Positions 1-9,095 of a stretch of DNA of 64,000 nt are shown in pieces (position 1 is the first letter of the stretch; every line of letters starts with the position of its first letter). Source of the stretch: Hoplostethus atlanticus (taxonomy: Eukaryota > Chordata > Actinopteri > Trachichthyiformes > Trachichthyidae); the NCBI GenBank assembly GCA_034670405.1, contig JAXDDX010000114.1:1308001-1372000 (forward strand). Reading direction: 5' to 3'. The translations under genes were made by a program, and so were the position numbers. The notes under the pieces are model-generated. The model ran no database searches and was not told where the DNA came from. It saw nothing but the letters and a program-made list of their open reading frames with translations.

Positions 1-2
1 TC

Positions 3-1000
3 TACGTGCACGAAACCAAAGGGTTTGTCAATGCCATCCTTGTCCAAAAACATGGTTCTCATTACAGGCCGGTTGCCTATTATTCTTCAAAGCTCTCTCC
101 GGTAGTCTGTGGTATGCCAGCGTGTCTCAGATCTATTGCTGCTGTCGCTGAAATGATTGAAAAGTCAGCCCCTATTGTTCTGGCTCATGACTGTGTTGTC
201 TTTGCCCCACATTCGGTGGTACATTTGTTGCAATCTGCAGCCACTCAGCATTTCACTGCCTCCAGACGTTCTGGGTACGAAGCCATCATCCTTTCTGCAC
301 CTCACCTCACATGTTAAAAGAGCGCCTCCTCTTAACCCAGCCACACTTCTTCCCATTAGCCCTGATGAATCTGCAGATGCTGACATGCATGACTGTGAAA
401 TGGTGATAGATGTGACTACATAACCTCGCCCTGATCTCAAACAAACACCGATCTCAAATTCTGACTTTGTTCTGTACACAGATGGATCTTCTTTTCGTCT
501 TTCCGACAGCGATTACCGTGCTGGTTATGCTATAGTTTCGGATTCTGAGGTGATTGAGGCTCATGCCCTCCCACCGGGCACATCTGCTCAGGCCGCAGAG
601 TTGTATGCTTTAACCAGAGCCTGCATCCTTGCTAGAGGTAAAACTGCCACAATCTTTACAGATTCCAGATATGCATTCGGAGTCACACATGATTTCGAGT
701 GTTGTGGAAGCTCCGTGGTTTTGTCACGTCCTCTGGTAAACCCATACAACATCACTTGCTCATAAACAATCTTCTTGAGGCTATTCTACTCCCTTCTGAG
801 TTGGCCATTGTCAAATGTGCAGCTCACACTGGTGCTACTGATCCCGTGTCAAAAGGTAATGCAATGGCAGACACCGCTGCCAAACAAGCTGCACTTACCT
901 CTTCCTCAATGGTCCTCCAAGGCCTCGCAAAACAGCCTCTTGCTGTTCCCAATACAGATGCAGACTGTTACACCCCCACCTCTGTTATTTACGACCAGAC
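3..1000 (+). pseudogene. pol: Broken ERV pol: RT connection and RNase H
   Basis: The connection segment (RPVAYYSSKL, then RRSGYEAIIL) is read in one frame to about 310, the RNase H core in a second frame, and its C-terminus in the first frame again from about 699. The four RNase H acidic positions are still recognisable: Asp in LYTDGSS (near 478), Glu in AQAAELYAL (near 597), Asp in IFTDSRYAFG (near 660), and Asp in NAMADTAAKQ (near 868). The breaks are a shift near 300-315, an in-frame stop at 421-423, and a shift near 690-700 just after the third acidic residue. After KQAALTSSS a tether-like stretch follows, and then pol-like sequence stops; no zinc-binding HHCC or DDE integrase pattern was found. 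The segment cannot encode an active enzyme as it stands. Confidence 0.85.
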
Positions 1001-1005
1001 TGAAC

Positions 1006-1250
1006 CGCGCCGACACATAATGACATATGTGATAACTCAACTAAACAGAAATTACTTGCCAGCTGGCGTAAATGCCACATCTCTCTTACATTTAACCTAT
1101 TTCCGCCAGTTCATGGACACCGGCCTAATGTATCGTGTTCAAATGACTCTAACTCAAACGAACTGTTCCTCTGAGACACATCTCCAGGACACCTCCATCG
1201 TCTGTGCTCCGTCTCCGTACGCCTCAACTCTTAGAGTCACCACCAGTTAG
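1006..1250 (+). other. Cystatin-like (kininogen-type) segment inside the ERV
   Basis: This is the C-terminal part of an ORF (699-1250) that also carries the end of RNase H. The order of motifs matches a cystatin fold: a helix-like YVITQLNRNY, then RQFMDTGLMY at the place of the QxVxG hairpin, then VQMTLTQTNCSSE at the strand with a cysteine, and a second cysteine in SIVCAPSP. The Gln is present, but the inserted residue and altered Val make the QxVxG motif imperfect. The spacing resembles kininogen domains 2 and 3, where a TNCSKE-like segment follows the hairpin. Two N-glycosylation sequons (NAT, NCS) are present. It ends at a TAG (1248-1250). It may be captured host coding sequence, or env surface-subunit sequence that resembles a cystatin by chance. 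The family call is my reading, not a search result. Confidence 0.4.
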
Positions 1251-1251
1251 T

Positions 1252-2220
1252 ATCAGTGACCCCGTGGGCTCGAGAGATGCATTTGGTGTCACATAGCATA
1301 AATATGCACAACTGCTCCGCTCCGATGATACGGGTCCCTACCAGAGTGCGCAACTGTTCTCTGTCATGGCCCCAATCCACGTGTATGGACATAGTAACTG
1401 CTCTTCGGTTCTTACATTTAACTTTACCAGCGCGTCTCCCCTCCCTGAACAAGTCTATTTCGTTTGCGGCCCACAAGCCTATAGTTGCGTACCGAAGCAA
1501 GCTTATGGCACATGTTATCTAGCCTATTTGGCTCCCTTGGTTAGACCAGCTACCTCAACTGAAATTGCTGCTTTGTATACTCCCTTACACCGCGGAAAAA
1601 TAACTCTATCCACTTTTCAGAGAGTGATCGGCGTACTAATCCCGGGGTATGGGGTGTATTCCTCCCATGCTGAAATCACGGCCCTCTCGGAAGTTTTGGA
1701 AAAATACATGAATGTTTCAACCGTCACAATAACTGCTATGTCCACTGAACTATCTGAAATCCGTACTATGACACTCCAAAATAGGATGGCTCTTGACATA
1801 CTCCTAGCCTCTCAGGGCGGTACTTGTAAAGTTATAGGCACTGAATGTTGCACCTACATCTCGGACTCAACTTCCCATGTTGCAGACCTGGCCCATGAGA
1901 CCGTGGAGGGTATCAAACAACTGCATGAGGAGCATGGGTTTGATCCCTTTTCCGGACTGTCTGGCCTGTTTGGTACCTGGGGAGCATCCTTTGCGAAATT
2001 TATGGTAGGACTAGTCACTGTGGTAGTGGTTTTCCTCCTAGTTTGCGTGTGCACATCAGCATTGATTAAATCTTGCGTCACTAAAGCGACCGACAATCTT
2101 GCTATGTACCAAGTACGTGCCCCTGACTCTGCCAATGTGCAGATTTCAGTAGACTGGACACCAAATCCCCCATACGCGTGTTGCGATTCGGATTTTGACT
2201 CAGATTCATACTCAACTTAA
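1252..2220 (+). CDS. env: ERV envelope segment with transmembrane subunit
   Basis: The open frame gives 284 codons from the ATG at 1366. The same frame reads env-like sequence upstream from about 1171 but is cut by a TAG at 1294-1296, so the ATG is not the original start and most of the surface subunit is absent. What remains is a cysteine-bearing surface-subunit end, a hydrophobic stretch near residues 85-98 that may be the fusion peptide, an LQNRMALDILL segment, a CX6CC motif (cysteines near residues 154 and 161-162), FDPFSGLSGLFGTWG before the membrane, one transmembrane helix around residues 204-232, and a tail of about 50 residues. I see no canonical R-X-K/R-R cleavage site; LHRGK near 1591 is the nearest basic patch. 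The first sequence with neither env nor pol character follows directly after the stop. Confidence 0.8.
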
Positions 2221-2235
2221 TCACTAGTTAATCAC

Positions 2236-2724
2236 ATGTTTCCACAACTAATTGAAGAATATGCATTTACCTATCGTGTTCGCCGCAGACGACGACATAC
2301 ACGACGCCATCCCCTCTGGCGTAGAGGATGGAATGTCAACCCTTACCGGCTACGCAGATACGGGTTGCATCCTCTTTTTGCGTTAGATAGACCCAGTATA
2401 GATTACTCTCTGATTGAGACCTGGTATTTGTACCAATCTTTCGTTTTCTTTGTCGGCATTATTGCTATGAAGGTGGAGTACTGTAAACATTTTTCAGACG
2501 ATGCTGATCGAGTAAACATGCTTATAACCCTACTGATTGCAGGTCGTCCCGTGTTATTTACAGTCACCGACTCGTGTACTTGTAGTGCTCCCCCACGCCT
2601 CCGGCATTGTCGACTTTGTTCTTATTCGGACTACTGCGTTCACAAATTTTGGCGTCCAACTCGCTTAACTCCAACACACCCAATCACCCATATCTCTGAG
2701 AGTATAATCTTTAAGTATGTTTAA
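2236..2724 (+). CDS. Arginine-rich ORF between ERV env and 3' LTR, function unknown
   Basis: An ORF of 162 codons begins 15 bases after the env stop. Residues 14-43 are very rich in arginine (RVRRRRRHTRRH, then WRRG and RLRRYG). A hydrophobic stretch near residues 66-78 (LYQSFVFFVGIIA) follows, and then a cysteine cluster (CTCSAPPRLRHCRLCSYSDYC) near residues 114-134. The basic block resembles RNA- or nucleic-acid-binding arginine motifs and the position suits a retroviral accessory gene, but I recognise no family. A 41-codon acidic ORF overlaps it in another frame (ATG at 2262). A faint likeness of the WNVNPYRLRRYG stretch to the start of Harbinger-type transposases was considered and is weak. 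It may be chance open sequence. Confidence 0.4.
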   Translation: MFPQLIEEYAFTYRVRRRRRHTRRHPLWRRGWNVNPYRLRRYGLHPLFALDRPSIDYSLIETWYLYQSFVFFVGIIAMKVEYCKHFSDDADRVNMLITLLIAGRPVLFTVTDSCTCSAPPRLRHCRLCSYSDYCVHKFWRPTRLTPTHPITHISESIIFKYV

Positions 2725-2965
2725 TTTTGAGTGTAGCAAACATTTTCATAAGAATTGATCACATGGAAATGTGTATAACCATTTTTGATTTACAGGTTGT
2801 CTTTGCCTTAAATTTTACATTTTTATTTTACATTAATCATTGTAATCATTGTATAATGTGATTTCTTAATCATAGAAAGAGTTCCCCGCCCTGGGTAATG
2901 GTAATTAGCTCCAGCTAGGTTTACAACAGCTTAGCTGAACAGATGTATGTGATACCGATGGTATC
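2725..2965 (+). other. AT-rich non-coding ERV segment before the polypurine tract
   Basis: AT-rich sequence with several ATTTTA and TTAATCATTG runs lies between the end of the arginine-rich ORF and the polypurine tract. I see no reading frame in it. With the preceding ORF it makes about 745 bases between env and the polypurine tract, long for a simple retrovirus. Confidence 0.5.
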
Positions 2966-2976
2966 AAAGGGGGGAA
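2966..2976 (+). promoter_or_regulatory. Polypurine tract (plus-strand primer)
   Basis: AAAGGGGGGAA sits one base before the TG that opens the LTR. That is the expected sequence and place of the RNase H-resistant primer for plus-strand DNA synthesis. Confidence 0.85.
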
Positions 2977-2977
2977 C

Positions 2978-3526
2978 TGTGGAAGAATTTATGTATCATG
3001 TGTTGATTCTGTATCTTTGTGCTGACTCTGCATCCTTAGTGTAGCGTCTAGGAGCTTTAGGTGAGGAGTGAATTAGGTGTGCGTGTGTGAGGGCGTTCTG
3101 TTTGACGTCAACTGACTTAGGGCCCTGTAGGCCAAAGGTTAGGATTCGTATAAACCATACTAGAAGGCCGGTCCCTCTAGAAGGCACCGGAGAGCCTTTA
3201 CCCAGAACGTCCTGACACAGCACACATTGTTCAGACCAAACTATTAGAACGACCTTGCAGATGTGTAGAAGCAACCCCCCCTTGTAGAAGTAGCCCCTTG
3301 TTTAGAAACTACTGTGTTAGTGTGTTAGAAGCTACCCCCCCCTTTGTTTTCCTTAGCTTTATAATCTCTGTTCAGAGGCTTCTCTGGCAGAGATCCGCAT
3401 ACCATACCCATGTGTGTGTATCTCTCCTGAGCTCAGTATTGTATTGTATTGTATTCTGTGTTAATAAATGTTGCTCATGTAATTCATGATTCAAAGACTT
3501 CTGTCTAGATCTGAATTTATTCAACA
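2978..3526 (+). repeat. 3' LTR of the ERV (549 bp)
   Basis: It starts TGTGGAAGAATTTA directly after the polypurine tract and ends GAATTTATTCAACA. The reverse complement of the end (TGTTGAATAAATTC) matches the start at 10 of 14 positions, giving imperfect inverted termini with TG...CA ends. The core has a TATAAT-like box at 3360-3365 and a polyadenylation signal AATAAA at 3463-3468. U3 carries imperfect repeats of a TAGAAGC-ACCCCCCC motif (about 3265-3345), which may be enhancer-like. A short GTATT run precedes the polyadenylation signal. The 5' LTR is not in the window, so neither LTR divergence nor the target duplication can be judged. Confidence 0.85.
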
Positions 3527-3805
3527 GGGACTCTATGTATGACAAATACATTTTAGAAAGTCAGTATGGCACATGGCTGTACCTTACATATAAATTGTCA
3601 CACGTAGATTAGCCACTGCAGTTGCAAAGCTTAACACATAAGTGACACTATAACACCGGATGAACGAGCATCACTCAATACTCGATATTGAGCATTTAAG
3701 GGTGTGGTGGAGAGAGTTGTGCTTACAAAAGCTGAGGCTTGCCTGGCAGGTTCACAATTTCCTCCTTTTCTCACAGTGTAACAGAATCGCTGTAAACTGT
3801 GCATC
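3527..3805. other. Gap between ERV LTR and receptor start
   Basis: 280 bases lie between the end of the LTR and the receptor ATG. I see no second gene and no repeat. This stretch should hold the receptor's 5' UTR; I cannot place a promoter with confidence. Confidence 0.4.
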
Positions 3806-3990
3806 ATGTTACCTTGGATGAATTGGTGCATGCTGATTGGGACTGTTCTTTTGGACTTGGGATCAGGCTGTGACTACTCTGAGTCTGTGTGTGGGGCAAG
3901 AAGTCCAGGGGACATTGTGATTGGAGTGTTAAGCCCCAGCCATGCTAAGGTGGAGACTCGAATCAAGCCAGAGAAATTCAACTGCACCAA
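3806..3990 (+). CDS. Receptor exon 1 (signal peptide, start of ligand domain)
   Basis: The ATG opens a hydrophobic signal peptide (about residues 5-20), followed by SPGDIVIGVLSPSHAKVE, matching the GD-IIGG-F--H segment that starts the ligand domain in this family. The donor is AA|GTGAGT at 3991. The exon leaves two bases of a codon, completed by the first base of exon 2. Confidence 0.85.
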
Positions 3991-4913
3991 GTGAGTTCAT
4001 ACTGAAACGTTTATACCAGATGTATTTTATACATGGTAGGGCAGGTCCACTCACATATCTTAGATTAAGTCAGGAATACATATATAATATAGAATAGCTA
4101 AAATAGAGGATTTAAATGATTTTCAGAAAGAGGGCAATCTGACTATGGATTCCACATTTCCTATAAATGATATGACATACAGTATCAGTGCAAAAGACTT
4201 ATGCACATGTAAAAAGAATTCCGTAAAGCAAAGATGCTTTCAAAAATAATAAAATGAAAAGTTTCTAAATATCAAAAAAATCTACTATAAAGAGCAGGTG
4301 ATGTAATACACTAATGCAGAAAACAAAAAAAGACAAAATTCATATAAAAAAAAATCTAGGGTGCCGAAGACTTTTGCACAGTACATATATAATATAAGTA
4401 TATATTAAAAGTCTGGACTAACCTGCAGTTATATTTAGTGGCCACATATTTATTGGCCATCCTTATAGATTTAATTTAATCTTACATTTAGTCCTGGAGT
4501 AGTGTTATACTTTGCCTACAAATCTGGAATTGTTAACTTTATACTAGATTAACTTAACAATAATATATTTTTCCAGGTAACAAGTTACAATTTTATTTTC
4601 AGTAGTAATATTACAGTTACTAATGGAAAATAAATTATTACAATGTTACCGTGGTTATCTCTACTTGAAGTGTCATAGCTTATTGACATTTTTGAAAGGA
4701 CAAAGAACATTAGTACTCTCTTGAAATATATCAGCTGCTTTAGCCCTTTGTTGTTTAATAAGGCCACTGCCTTGAGTAATATAGTACTTTTTTTGAGTAA
4801 CGAGTCCAACACTGTCCAGGACTAATCCAAGCCATCAGAAATATTTGAAGAAATACTGTAAATTCAAATGGATGCTTCTCAGTAAATACTAATGTAAATA
4901 CTTTTCTCATCAG
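3991..4913 (+). other. Receptor intron 1
   Basis: An AT-rich intron of 923 bases with a GT donor at 3991 and CAG acceptor at 4911-4913. It contains a short TIR element (4182-4384). I see no other feature in it. Confidence 0.75.
4182..4384. mobile_element. Short TIR (MITE-like) element in intron 1
   Basis: The left end GTGCAAAAGACTTATGCAC (about 4188-4206) and the reverse complement of the right end, GTGCAAAAGTCTTCGGCAC (4361-4379), match at 16 of 19 bases, so the element has inverted termini about 200 bases apart. The interior is AT-rich with no ORF. The 'GTGCAAAAGTCTT-GGCAC' end is, from memory, widespread in fish genomes and associated with Tc1/mariner-type elements. The exact outer limits and TA target duplication are uncertain. 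Confidence 0.6.
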
Positions 4914-5202
4914 GTTTGATTTGCATGCCTTTGTGCAGATCATGGCTATCATTCACACTATTGATACAATCAATGACTCTGGCTTTTTGCCTGGCATTCG
5001 CCTTGGCTACATTATCTGTGATACATGCGCAGATGCCAGCAAGGCCATCCAAAGTGTTGTGCATATGCTATCCATCAACAAGACCATGTCAATCCAATGT
5101 GACCTCAATGAGCGGCCGTTAGTGAAGGCCATCATTGGGGCGGGCTACTCGGAGGTATCCATTGCCGTGGCCAGGGTTCTGAGTCTCAATATGGTCCCTC
5201 AG
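4914..5202 (+). CDS. Receptor exon 2 (ligand domain lobe 1)
   Basis: It encodes HAFVQIMAIIHTIDTINDSG, then LPGIRLGYIICDTCADASKA and AIIGAGYSEVSIAVARVLSL, all conserved family C lobe-1 segments. The acceptor CAG ends at 4913 and the donor GTGAGC starts at 5203. The frame is intact. Confidence 0.85.
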
Positions 5203-5304
5203 GTGAGCGTGAAAAGTTGGAATGGTATTTTATCTTAGCGGCATACATGATAGAGACACAATATGATACAACCATAAGTCATCACACTGCCTTCTCCCTT
5301 GTAG

Positions 5305-6167
5305 ATAAGCACCACATCATCTGCAGCGACTCTGGATGATAAACTACGTTTCCCATCCTTCTTGCGCACCATACCTAGTGATGTACACCAGACCCATGCC
5401 TTGGCCCAGCTCATGGCACACTTTAATTGGAACTGGGTGGGCGTGGTGTCTGGGAATGATGACTATGGAAGGGTTGCCCTCCAGAGTTTCCTAAAATACG
5501 CTCAAGATATACATGTGTGCACGGCCTTTAATGAGGTCATTCCTGTTTTCCTGGGCCACAGTGACAGAGACAAACGGATCCATGAGGTGGCAGACCAAAT
5601 TCAGTCTTCTACAGCCCAAGTGGTCTTGCTCATCCTGAAGGGAGAGCTAGTCGAAAAGCTGTTTGAGGTGATAATCAGGAGGGGAATCTCCAGGACCTGG
5701 ATCGCCAGTGATTCCTGGTCCTGTGTCTCAACATTTGGCTATAATGAAAGGGATCAATGATATAGGAGACATCTTTGGGTTCAGCTTCATTTCAGGTCCA
5801 AGTCCCAGGATTGAAGCACTTCCTCAAAAACCTTACACCAGGTTCAGATGCTGTCAATAGGTTCATTGAGGAGTACAAAGATCTCAGGTTTGGGTGTTCT
5901 CCAGAAGTGGAAAAACACAAAGAGTGCCTCAATACCAAGTCTGCTGCCCAGTGTCGTTTGCCTGACTCTCTGAAGTGGAAATCTAAATTTGCCTGCGAGA
6001 TACCTGACCCTCAAAACGCAAATGATGATTTTCTGACGGATGCGGTTGTTTTGGGCATGTCATACTCTGACAAGATAGCTACATGGTCAATTGCTCATGC
6101 CCTACGAGATCTTCTCAACTGCAATCATTCTATTTGTTCAGGAGAGAAAAACCTTCCACCTTGGAAA
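5305..6167 (+). CDS. Receptor exon 3 (rest of ligand domain), two frameshifts
   Basis: It starts after a TAG acceptor (5302-5304) and ends at the donor GTAAGA (6168). It carries KLRFPSFLRTIPSD, FNWNWVGVVSGNDDYGR and RTWIASDSWS in the first frame. The frame changes near 5742, where an extra base precedes ATGAAAGGG, and again near 5808, where a CCC run appears one base too long. After that, PGLKHFLKNL and the rest read open to the donor. Removing one base at each site would restore the family's spacing. Confidence 0.8.
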
Positions 6168-6304
6168 GTAAGAGAAATTGAAGTTCTATCATGATTGAAT
6201 TGCAAATTATTTGTCATGAATTATATTTTACATATTCCTTTCAAGTGTGGACTAGTACATTTTAATGACGTTTGAAATGTTAGTTATTCCCTAATTTGTT
6301 TCAG

Positions 6305-6517
6305 CTTCTACAAGAACTCAAGAATATGAATTTCACTCTTGATAAGAGGCAGCATTTCTTTGATGATTCTGGCAACTTTGCAAATGGTTATGACCTAATC
6401 AACTGGATGAGAAGGGGAGACGAGAGGAAATTTGAAATTATTGGAGAGTACAACGTGATGAAAAGTGTTGTGGAGGTCAGCACAGCAAATATAGAATGGG
6501 GAACGCCAAACAAAACG
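6305..6517 (+). CDS. Receptor exon 4 (end of ligand domain)
   Basis: An in-frame exon of 71 codons with LLQELKNMNFTL, SGNFANGYDLINW and FEIIGEYNV, the usual end of the ligand domain. The acceptor TTTCAG ends at 6304 and the donor GTAGAG starts at 6518. Confidence 0.8.
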
Positions 6518-6608
6518 GTAGAGTAATGCCTGCTTCTATTTCATGGGATTTCATAGAAACAAATAACTCCATGCAAAATAATCTAAAAATAAAAATGGTC
6601 CTTGTTAG

Positions 6609-6726
6609 ATTCCAGAATCAAAATGCTCTGAATCCTGCCCCCCCGGAACATCAAAGAAAATCTCTGATATATACTGCTGCTACAACTGCAGCAAGTGTGA
6701 AGTGGGAACATATACCAATGCTTTCA
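6609..6726 (+). CDS. Receptor exon 5 (cysteine-rich domain)
   Basis: It reads IPESKCSESCPPGTSKK, then CCYNCSKCEVGTYTN, the nine-cysteine linker that couples the ligand domain to the membrane helices. The acceptor TTAG ends at 6608 and the donor GTGAGT starts at 6727. It leaves one base of a codon. The frame differs from that of the long open frame on this stretch, which is why it is easily missed. Confidence 0.8.
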
Positions 6727-6803
6727 GTGAGTACATTACAACACCTTTCTATTCTGTGTTTTTATAAATGCATGCTGATGGAAATAAATAACCTTTTTTG
6801 CAG

Positions 6804-7927
6804 ACCTTGAAAGCTGTCTGAAATGTCCAAAGGGAACCTGGTCTTTGAGAGGTTGGAGTGAATGTCAGCCAAGGACAGAAACCTATTACAAATGGATTGA
6901 TCCCTTTGTTATTTTCTTGCTTGTCGTTACTGGGATAGGGTTTCTAATGCTATTTGCTATTCTTATTATTTTTCTCAATGATCGTCAAAGTGTTGTTTTC
7001 AAAGTGGCAGGTGGGAAACTGCTTTGTGATGATTGCTGGGCTGATGGTTAGCTTTGGTGCAATAGTCTTGTTTGTTGACAAGCCCAACGATCACATTTGC
7101 AGATCTCGTCAGACCATGTATGGCCTAGGCTTTACACTGACTGTTTCTTGCATCTTGGTCAAAGCTTTCCGCACATTCCTTGCATTCCTTGAGGACAGAA
7201 ATCGGCAGCATGTGCTGGGCCAAGCTTTATAAACCCCCTGTCATCATTATCTGTGGTACAAGCCATCCAAGGGCTCATCTGCCTGTTCTGGTTGGTCTTT
7301 GATTCTCCAAAGCTTGAGAAGCACATAAAGAGACAAACCATGGACATTCTGTTACAGTGTAGTGAAGGATCTAACTGGGGTTTTGCCATCATGCTAAGTT
7401 ACATCGTACTTCTTGCCGCCATCTGCTTCATTCTTGCTCTTAAAGGCAGGAAAGTTCCCCAACGCTTCAATGAAACAGGTTACATCATCTTCAGCATGGT
7501 CATTTACCTTTTTGTCTGGATCTGTTTTATACCAATATATGTGACAAAAACTCAACAGCGCTCACTTGTACAGGCATCTGCCATTATTGCTTCAAATTTT
7601 GGCATCATTTTCTGTCATTTTTCACCCAAATGCTACATGATCCTCTGCAAGAACAAGAAAGACATAAGTAGGCAAGCTTACCTGAATATTATACATGTCT
7701 TTTCAGTCACCAACATGAAGAAAGAACTGCCAGATATCTGTTTGGAGACAGACATTCCATCCAATCTAGAGAATTCAGTAATGACCAATTCTGCAGTTTC
7801 AGAGACAGTCACTGTAGACTCTCTCAGGGGCTCAGATACAACACTTACAAAGGCCAATAAATCAAATAATATTGGCATCTTCCCATCTCCCAAAATAAGG
7901 AGAAGAGCTCGAGCAAAGTCCCTTTAA
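6804..7927 (+). CDS. Receptor exon 6 (seven-helix domain and tail), three frameshifts
   Basis: It starts after TTTTTTGCAG with the rest of the cysteine-rich domain (ESCLKCPKGTWS), then helix 1 (about 6899-6975). The frame changes near 7018 (GGK to CFVMIAG; two bases apparently lost), near 7222 (before KLYKPP; one extra base) and near 7250 (before AIQGLICLFW; one extra base). Helices 5-7 with FIPIYVTKTQQ and the conserved PKCY motif, plus a tail ending in basic residues, read open to the TAA at 7925-7927. Confidence 0.8.
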
Positions 7928-9095
7928 GATACAACTCCACAATTTAATTAATTGTAATTGATCACCTGCAGGCTGTACATCTAGATGATGTCTAGGGCTA
8001 CAACAAATTATTATTTTGGAAATGTATTATTCTGACATTTATTCTGGTGAATAGACACGGTGAGATAATGCTACGTTTAAAAGTTTAAAAATCATGTTGT
8101 ATTTTGTGATTTTGTTTTAAATTGGAAAACTAAAAAATTGTGTCTTTTTTTAGTAACACATCCTAGTGGGTTACTTAGGTGAAAATTCGGAGGGGCATAG
8201 CTGACATTTTCCAAAACCTGGTGATTGAGGTGCTTCAGTAATCAGTTGACACAACTGATTAGCCAAATACACAGTAGTCAATCATCACCACATCTCTGGG
8301 ATTTGCATTGAAAAAAATACAAAATCGTCTCATATTTTCTTGAAATATTGGAAAAGAAAGTCTACTGTGCAAGAAAAGAGGACTATGTTGTACTTTGTTG
8401 GTACTTTAATAGTAGAGGCTTCTTCGGAAAGGCAGAGGTTAAGCAAGTTATTAATTGTGCCAAAGTTATTTTAAAGCTTTCCCCACTGTTAAAGAAGATC
8501 AGCAAATCTGATGCACCAAAAACAACTTTCAACTGCATAACAAAGATAACAAAGATATTGGGTATGTGTTTGTTTATAGATAATGTTATAAAATATATAT
8601 AAATACTATGTTGTGCTAGATGCCAGAGCCTGTGGCAACACATTAATGGATTGATATAATAGACTGTACACTGAAAGGGGATAATAATTCTGATCTTCCA
8701 TCTGTTGTTTATGTAAACCATGTGAAATCATGTCACAGTAAAAGAGAGGTGGTACATATTGATCATAACTAGTTGATGGATGATTATCTCCTCTGTATGC
8801 ACTTTCTCTTGTCTTTTCCTCTTCCTCTTTATATGCCTGTCAGTAATGTAATAGCTTCCCTTTTCCTTTATTATTGCTATTATTAACTGTCGATAGAATT
8901 TACCTTTGGAATGACAACCTTTTGAGCATGTTCTCTATATTGTGAAAATAATAAATTTGAATTAGCAACTTCCAAATACACTTTTGCCTTAATTACTGAA
9001 TAATGCGTTGAACAGTATTTTTGGTGTTTAGCATTTTTTGCTTTTGGTAGTGAAATGGTCCAAGGGGCTAAATAGGGAGATATTGTTGTGCAGGC
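7928..9095. other. Receptor 3' flank and intergenic DNA
   Basis: AT-rich, no gene seen. A polyadenylation signal AATAAA at 8949-8954 is about 1 kb after the receptor stop. A perfect 10-bp inverted repeat with a 3-base loop lies at 8239-8261 (TAATCAGTTG and its complement), inside sequence that looks like a dispersed repeat relic (about 8150-8330). Small ORFs at 8348-8721 on both strands have no recognisable content. Confidence 0.5.

Larger units (their letters stand above)
1..3526 (+). mobile_element. Endogenous retrovirus, 3' part (pol remnant, env, 3' LTR)
   Basis: The order is RT connection/RNase H, an env segment ending in a transmembrane subunit, a polypurine tract and an LTR, which is the 3' half of a retrovirus in + orientation. 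The 5' LTR, gag and most of pol lie left of the window. Between the RNase H C-terminus (about 900) and env (about 1170) there is no room for an integrase core and none is seen, so this copy is internally deleted. pol is split over several frames and has an in-frame stop, whereas env is open for 284 codons. The env transmembrane part has a CX6CC motif and a preceding LQNR-type segment as in gammaretrovirus-type envelopes. A non-env ORF lies between env and the LTR. The genus is not assigned; gamma/epsilon-like is an inference. Confidence 0.9.
3806..7927 (+). pseudogene. Class C GPCR, GPRC6A / goldfish 5.24 type, with five frameshifts
   Basis: Six exons encode a family C receptor: signal peptide, Venus-flytrap ligand domain (exons 1-4), cysteine-rich linker (exon 5) and seven transmembrane helices with a C-terminal tail (exon 6). 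This layout is that of GPRC6A, CaSR and fish OlfC amino-acid receptors. Phrases such as GYSEVSIAVARVL, KLRFPSFLRTIPSD, NDDYGRVAL and RTWIASDSWS are closest in my memory to GPRC6A. Every intron has GT...AG ends and compatible phases. Five frame changes break it: near 5742 and 5808 in exon 3, and near 7018, 7222 and 7250 in exon 6. All move the reading frame the same way; four fit a one-base insertion and one (7018) a two-base loss. Between breaks the protein is well kept with no other stops. It is either a young pseudogene or a badly assembled gene. The stop at 7925-7927 is in the expected frame. Confidence 0.85.

Noticed and set aside
2236..2724. Harbinger-type transposase fragment
   Set aside because: Only a short WNVNPYRLRRYG stretch is faintly similar; no catalytic DDE region or helix-turn-helix follows.
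8348..8721. Small ORFs on both strands in the receptor 3' flank
   Set aside because: AT-rich, no domain, no splice or promoter context.
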